Source: Trileptium ribeirensis
Taxonomy: Eukaryota > Nematoda > Enoplea > Enoplida > Thoracostomopsidae
NCBI GenBank assembly: GCA_030248225.1
Contig: JASANE010012330.1
Location: 1-64,000 of the forward strand
Length of the DNA stretch: 64,000 nt
Direction of reading: 5' to 3'
Each line of letters starts with the position of its first letter. Position 1 is the first letter of the stretch. The translations under genes were made by a program, and so were the position numbers. The notes under the pieces were generated by a model. That model saw only the letters and a program-made list of their open reading frames with translations, was not told the DNA's origin and ran no database searches. Positions 60,871 to 64,000 of the stretch are shown here, in pieces.

Positions 60871-61600
60871 CTAGTTCAGCAGCAGGATAAATTTTTTGTT
60901 GTACAATTCAGAATTTGGTCTTTTAAAATTAACCATGGAGATGTCAGTGCATTCAAAATTTTTAGTCGAGTCCAACAACTTATTGTTTAAGCTATTTTTA
61001 TGTGATTCACTGCCAGTGAATTTTACGTTTTGTGCCAACGGTTCTGTCTCACTTGATCCTATAAAATTTTCAATACATTCTTGCTTACGCGCCTCAGCTA
61101 TAGCAGCTTGAAATGATTCTGGCCTTGCAGTTAACACAAATCGCCTAATTGCTTTATTCAATCCACATAAAAAATTGTGCATTGCAATGGTATCCCTAGT
61201 CTCATTAAATAATGTAGGAAAAGCTTTCCTAACCAAGTGGTCGATATTCCTTGCATAAGTTTCAACAGGTTCGTAAATGCTTTGCGAAATCTCTCTCAAT
61301 TTAGCACTATAGCTGTATGTGAGATATATTGGCACTAAAATTTCAAATAAACAATTTTTCAACAAATCATAATTTTCCTTTGTTTTCACAGAGATGCATT
61401 CCCATTTCCGAACAGCTTCACTCCTCAAAAAGGCCAGTACTACACGAGCCATCTCATCATTTGACCACTCATTAGCAAGTCAAATACGTTCAAAATATTT
61501 ATCCATTCCTTAAAATCATGTCCAAAGTTTCCGTAATAAAGAGGGATATCATCGGTATAAAATATTGTTTGTAAGTTTTAACGCGCCCCAATCAAATCGT
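60871..61600 (-). pseudogene. Retrotransposon gag, broken
   Basis: The open part (61452-60871) has the capsid-like pattern of gypsy gag proteins: RVVLAFLRSEAVRKWE, then NFLCGLNKAIRRFV and a final FQAAIAEARKQE. Upstream in another frame the sequence continues as DDIPLYYGNFGHDFKEWIN, the usual gag beginning, so one frameshift and one in-frame TGA lie near 61480-61500. No zinc knuckle follows. The product would form the virus-like particle of the retrotransposon; this copy cannot make it. Confidence 0.75.
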
Positions 61601-61750
61601 GTTGACAAAAGCCCATGTGTTACCACAAATTTAACTACAAAAATGTTGACCACCTTGGTGTATCTCAAAATTATTACAAAGCAATTTTTTAAAACACTCA
61701 AAACTTTCAACAGATTTTGAGTTTTGATAGGCTTGGCTTGCGCACCAAAA

Positions 61751-62985
61751 TGTAGCCTACGTGGCCCTAGGAGTGTTTAGTCCCACCGTAGATTACACAC
61801 GAACTAACAGCGATGCGAGCACCAAGAGATATTTTACGAGCTTATCCTAAGGCCTTAATGTGTCACCACTTACGCCGGATATAGTTTATTTCACACACTA
61901 CAACAAATTACAAAATCTACACACATAAACGGCTGAGCCGTACTCACCTTGATTGCGCAGCTTCTGAGGTCGACTGAGGCCCTACTCTAACTGCAAAACC
62001 GCTTAAATAACTTTTCTAAACCCGATTTCTTGGAACTCAAAAGAAACCTAGTTCTGAAATCTCTCTAACCCGTCAGATTTTAATATAATTGCTGCCAACC
62101 GGGTTGCGAATTCTTAGAATTGTAAAATTCGCTCTCTAACATAAATTTTAATTTTTGCGTTACAAAAACCTTTTTTATGAAATTCTCGGAATCCCTAACT
62201 CATCATAATTTTTGAGATTTCACAGAAAATTCAGCACAAATACATATTCATTTGCGCTAATGTAACCCTAAGACATAAGGCACCCAAGAGCTATACTAAA
62301 ATCCGATAGCCAACTAAACTATAGCCCTGGCACACAAATTGTAAAAAATTTTAATTGTTTTACACACTCTTGAAGTTATAATTTTCATGAATTAAGTAAA
62401 TTCTTATTACCAAAAATAACCGAGGAGAAGAGATCCGTAACTTCTTAACGGGTGATCCAATTGTGCCCAAACTTGATATGGATGGTCTACAGCGTGCCCT
62501 ATGACATTAGGCGTCAAAACCAACATATTCCCAAACCATCCTCCCTGTCCAGTTTTGCTCGATTTTTCTGGTTCTTAAAAATTTTGTTTTACTGTGCCGG
62601 GAAAATTTTGTCTCAAACCCAATGCGATTTTCAAGTAATTCCACATATTACACACGCTTAACACATAATTCACAAAACAAACTTACAAACAAAAACATTA
62701 TACAATCAATCACACCCGGTTCATACATAACGAAGAACACAAACAACTTCACACATATAAAAAACCACTCATGAGTTATACAGTTATAAACACACGAAAT
62801 ATAGGTATGTAGTAAACAAAATACACAACTCATACATATTACACACATCATAAAGAGATGACGCAAGGCCTACGCTTTCCCATCGGAATGGTTCCCACCG
62901 TAGTTCATGACGTGTAGCGGTTACAGGCATGACACAAAACAATAAGCTTTACACGAGAGAATTTTTCTCGCAACACACCGTTACA
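61751..62985 (-). repeat. 5' LTR, family G, 1235 bp
   Basis: It begins TGTAACGGTG at 62985 and ends GTAGGCTACA at 61751. The bases just inside, TGGTGCGCAAGCCAAGCC, start with TGG as tRNA primer-binding sites do, but I could not match them to a specific tRNA. Confidence 0.7.
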
Positions 62986-63370
62986 ATAGTTCTGTGTTGT
63001 ACTTGTACAACCTCGGTAATGAAGCGTAATTAGAGCACTGTAAAAGTAGTGTAATCTTGTAAAAGTCGCACAATAGATTTGAGTAAGATTAATAGATTTT
63101 GAGTGCTATCGCTGCTGTATTAAACTGCACTGGTATAAGTTAATCATAAATACGATTAATATAAGATCCGGTGCCAGAAATTTTGTCTAAAGCATTATTT
63201 TGCGAAACAGTTGACACCATAAATTTAGCGATTTTAAGTAGCTGTTTCAATATTCAAATCAGATTCTCCTGTATATTAAGATAAGCTTGTGTTACTTACG
63301 TTTTTGCTAAGTTACTGACAGATATTAATTTTGTCTAGTTGTTATATATACGGTTCTTCTGTCGTTTATT
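62986..63370. other. AT-rich flank, nothing recognised
   Basis: There is no open frame or repeat of note. Confidence 0.4.
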
Positions 63371-63993
63371 ATGGTTAGACATAGTCGGTCGAAGAAACGT
63401 GTTGCGAGAGTTCCGGTTCCGAGTCTGAGTCAGATTCAAAACCTATAAACATTGCTAAATCTGATTTAAAATTTCCATATGATCACGTGTGTATTAAGTT
63501 TTACGCTCAGCTAAAACGAAGATTGCTAAGTGCCGAAAAATTGGTAAAGCGTATCGTGACAGTGGTTCCAATATGCCGATTTTGGTCAAAGAACTTCGTA
63601 AGATTAGCAAGTTAATTAAAAACATCGCAAAGAAATATTGTTGTCGCATTCATTAGATTATAAAACTGCTTCTGTTTTGTCAAAGTCAAAAGAGTTTGAT
63701 TTTTACTCGACAGAAAGTCTTGTTGTTGGAATGCAAGCTCTTGGTGGCAAGTATTAGTGGTATTACTGGTGGAGCAGTAATGTTCAACCACTCTTTCGGT
63801 GGACGCCAAGGTTCCCTCTTCTGAGGCTCCTACCAAATCGGAACTTTTATTTGCGACGACAGCCATCAGCCTGTTTCCTCTGTTTACGGTCAGGCCACTT
63901 CGTCAAGTTCGTGGCAAAATCTCGCTTCCGGGTCACAAAGAAACTCAGAAACCTTCTCAAGAAGTTAGGCCGGTAATGGAACTTAGTATTTAA
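63371..63993 (+). pseudogene. Possible gag-like retroelement relic at the window edge
   Basis: Reading across frames gives a basic start (MVRHSRSKKRV), a Ser/Glu/Asp-rich run and an open stretch of about 50 residues. Further on, CFLCLRSGHFVKF has the C-x2-C-x4-H spacing of a zinc knuckle but Val where the last Cys should be. At least two frame changes and one stop interrupt it. The superfamily cannot be told, and chance resemblance is possible. Confidence 0.25.
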
Positions 63994-64000
63994 AGGCGTC

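Larger units (their letters stand above)
59077..62985 (-). mobile_element. Ty3/gypsy-like LTR retrotransposon, family G, defective
   Basis: On the minus strand the order is 5' LTR (62985-61751), leader, broken gag (about 61600-60871), unassigned internal sequence, and a partial 3' LTR (59550-59077). The two LTRs share a 470-bp end segment with many substitutions, so the insertion is not recent. Pol is not recognisable and must be lost or heavily decayed. No target duplication is evident. It lies upstream of eEFSec, in the same orientation as the gene. Confidence 0.75.

Overview
The window is repeat-rich, AT-rich, intron-rich animal DNA. It holds one host gene that I can recognise with confidence: a complete copy of eEFSec, the translation factor that delivers selenocysteinyl-tRNA to the ribosome. 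The gene lies on the minus strand with its ATG at 56970 and its stop at 14778. Eight exons can be joined by GT-AG splicing with phase kept at every junction, giving a 595-residue protein. I compared it with the human protein (596 residues) from memory. The rest of the window is introns, flanks and several generations of mobile elements. I see no bacterial-style operons and no rRNA or CRISPR.

Organism: the gene structure, tRNA-derived repeats, RTE-like LINEs, Ty3/gypsy-like LTR elements, a hAT-like transposase relic and piggyBac-like MITEs point to an invertebrate metazoan. The eEFSec sequence reads closer to the vertebrate protein than I would expect for a fly. The RTE reverse transcriptase reads much like RTE elements of trematode flatworms. 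A flatworm or another non-dipteran invertebrate is therefore my guess, not a result.

Layout: 1-2951, LTR-like repeat and unassigned DNA; 2952-7047, a foldback element with almost identical 530-bp arms built of 30-bp units; 7088-14777, MITEs and unassigned sequence downstream of the gene; 14778-15164, last eEFSec exon; 15165-26789, intron 7, with two copies (A, B) of a long noncoding hairpin-rich element and an LTR; 26790-27026, exon 7; 27027-40671, intron 6, with another LTR, a MITE, copy C of the hairpin-rich element and an RTE LINE; 40672-50632, exons 6 to 2, with small MITEs, a tandem-repeat block and a hAT-like relic in the introns; 50633-56770, intron 1, with a second RTE LINE; 56771-56970, first exon; 56971-64000, upstream flank with a 32-bp minisatellite, an LTR retrotransposon with a broken gag, and a possible second gag-like relic at the window edge.

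The most unusual material is the noncoding element present at 15274, 17533 and 29810. All three copies start with the same TGTAACA terminus folded into a hairpin. They carry arrays of other hairpins in which the sequences differ but the pairing is kept. The second is the foldback element at 2952-7047. The third is a family of TTAA-flanked MITEs that carry a tRNA-like module inside.
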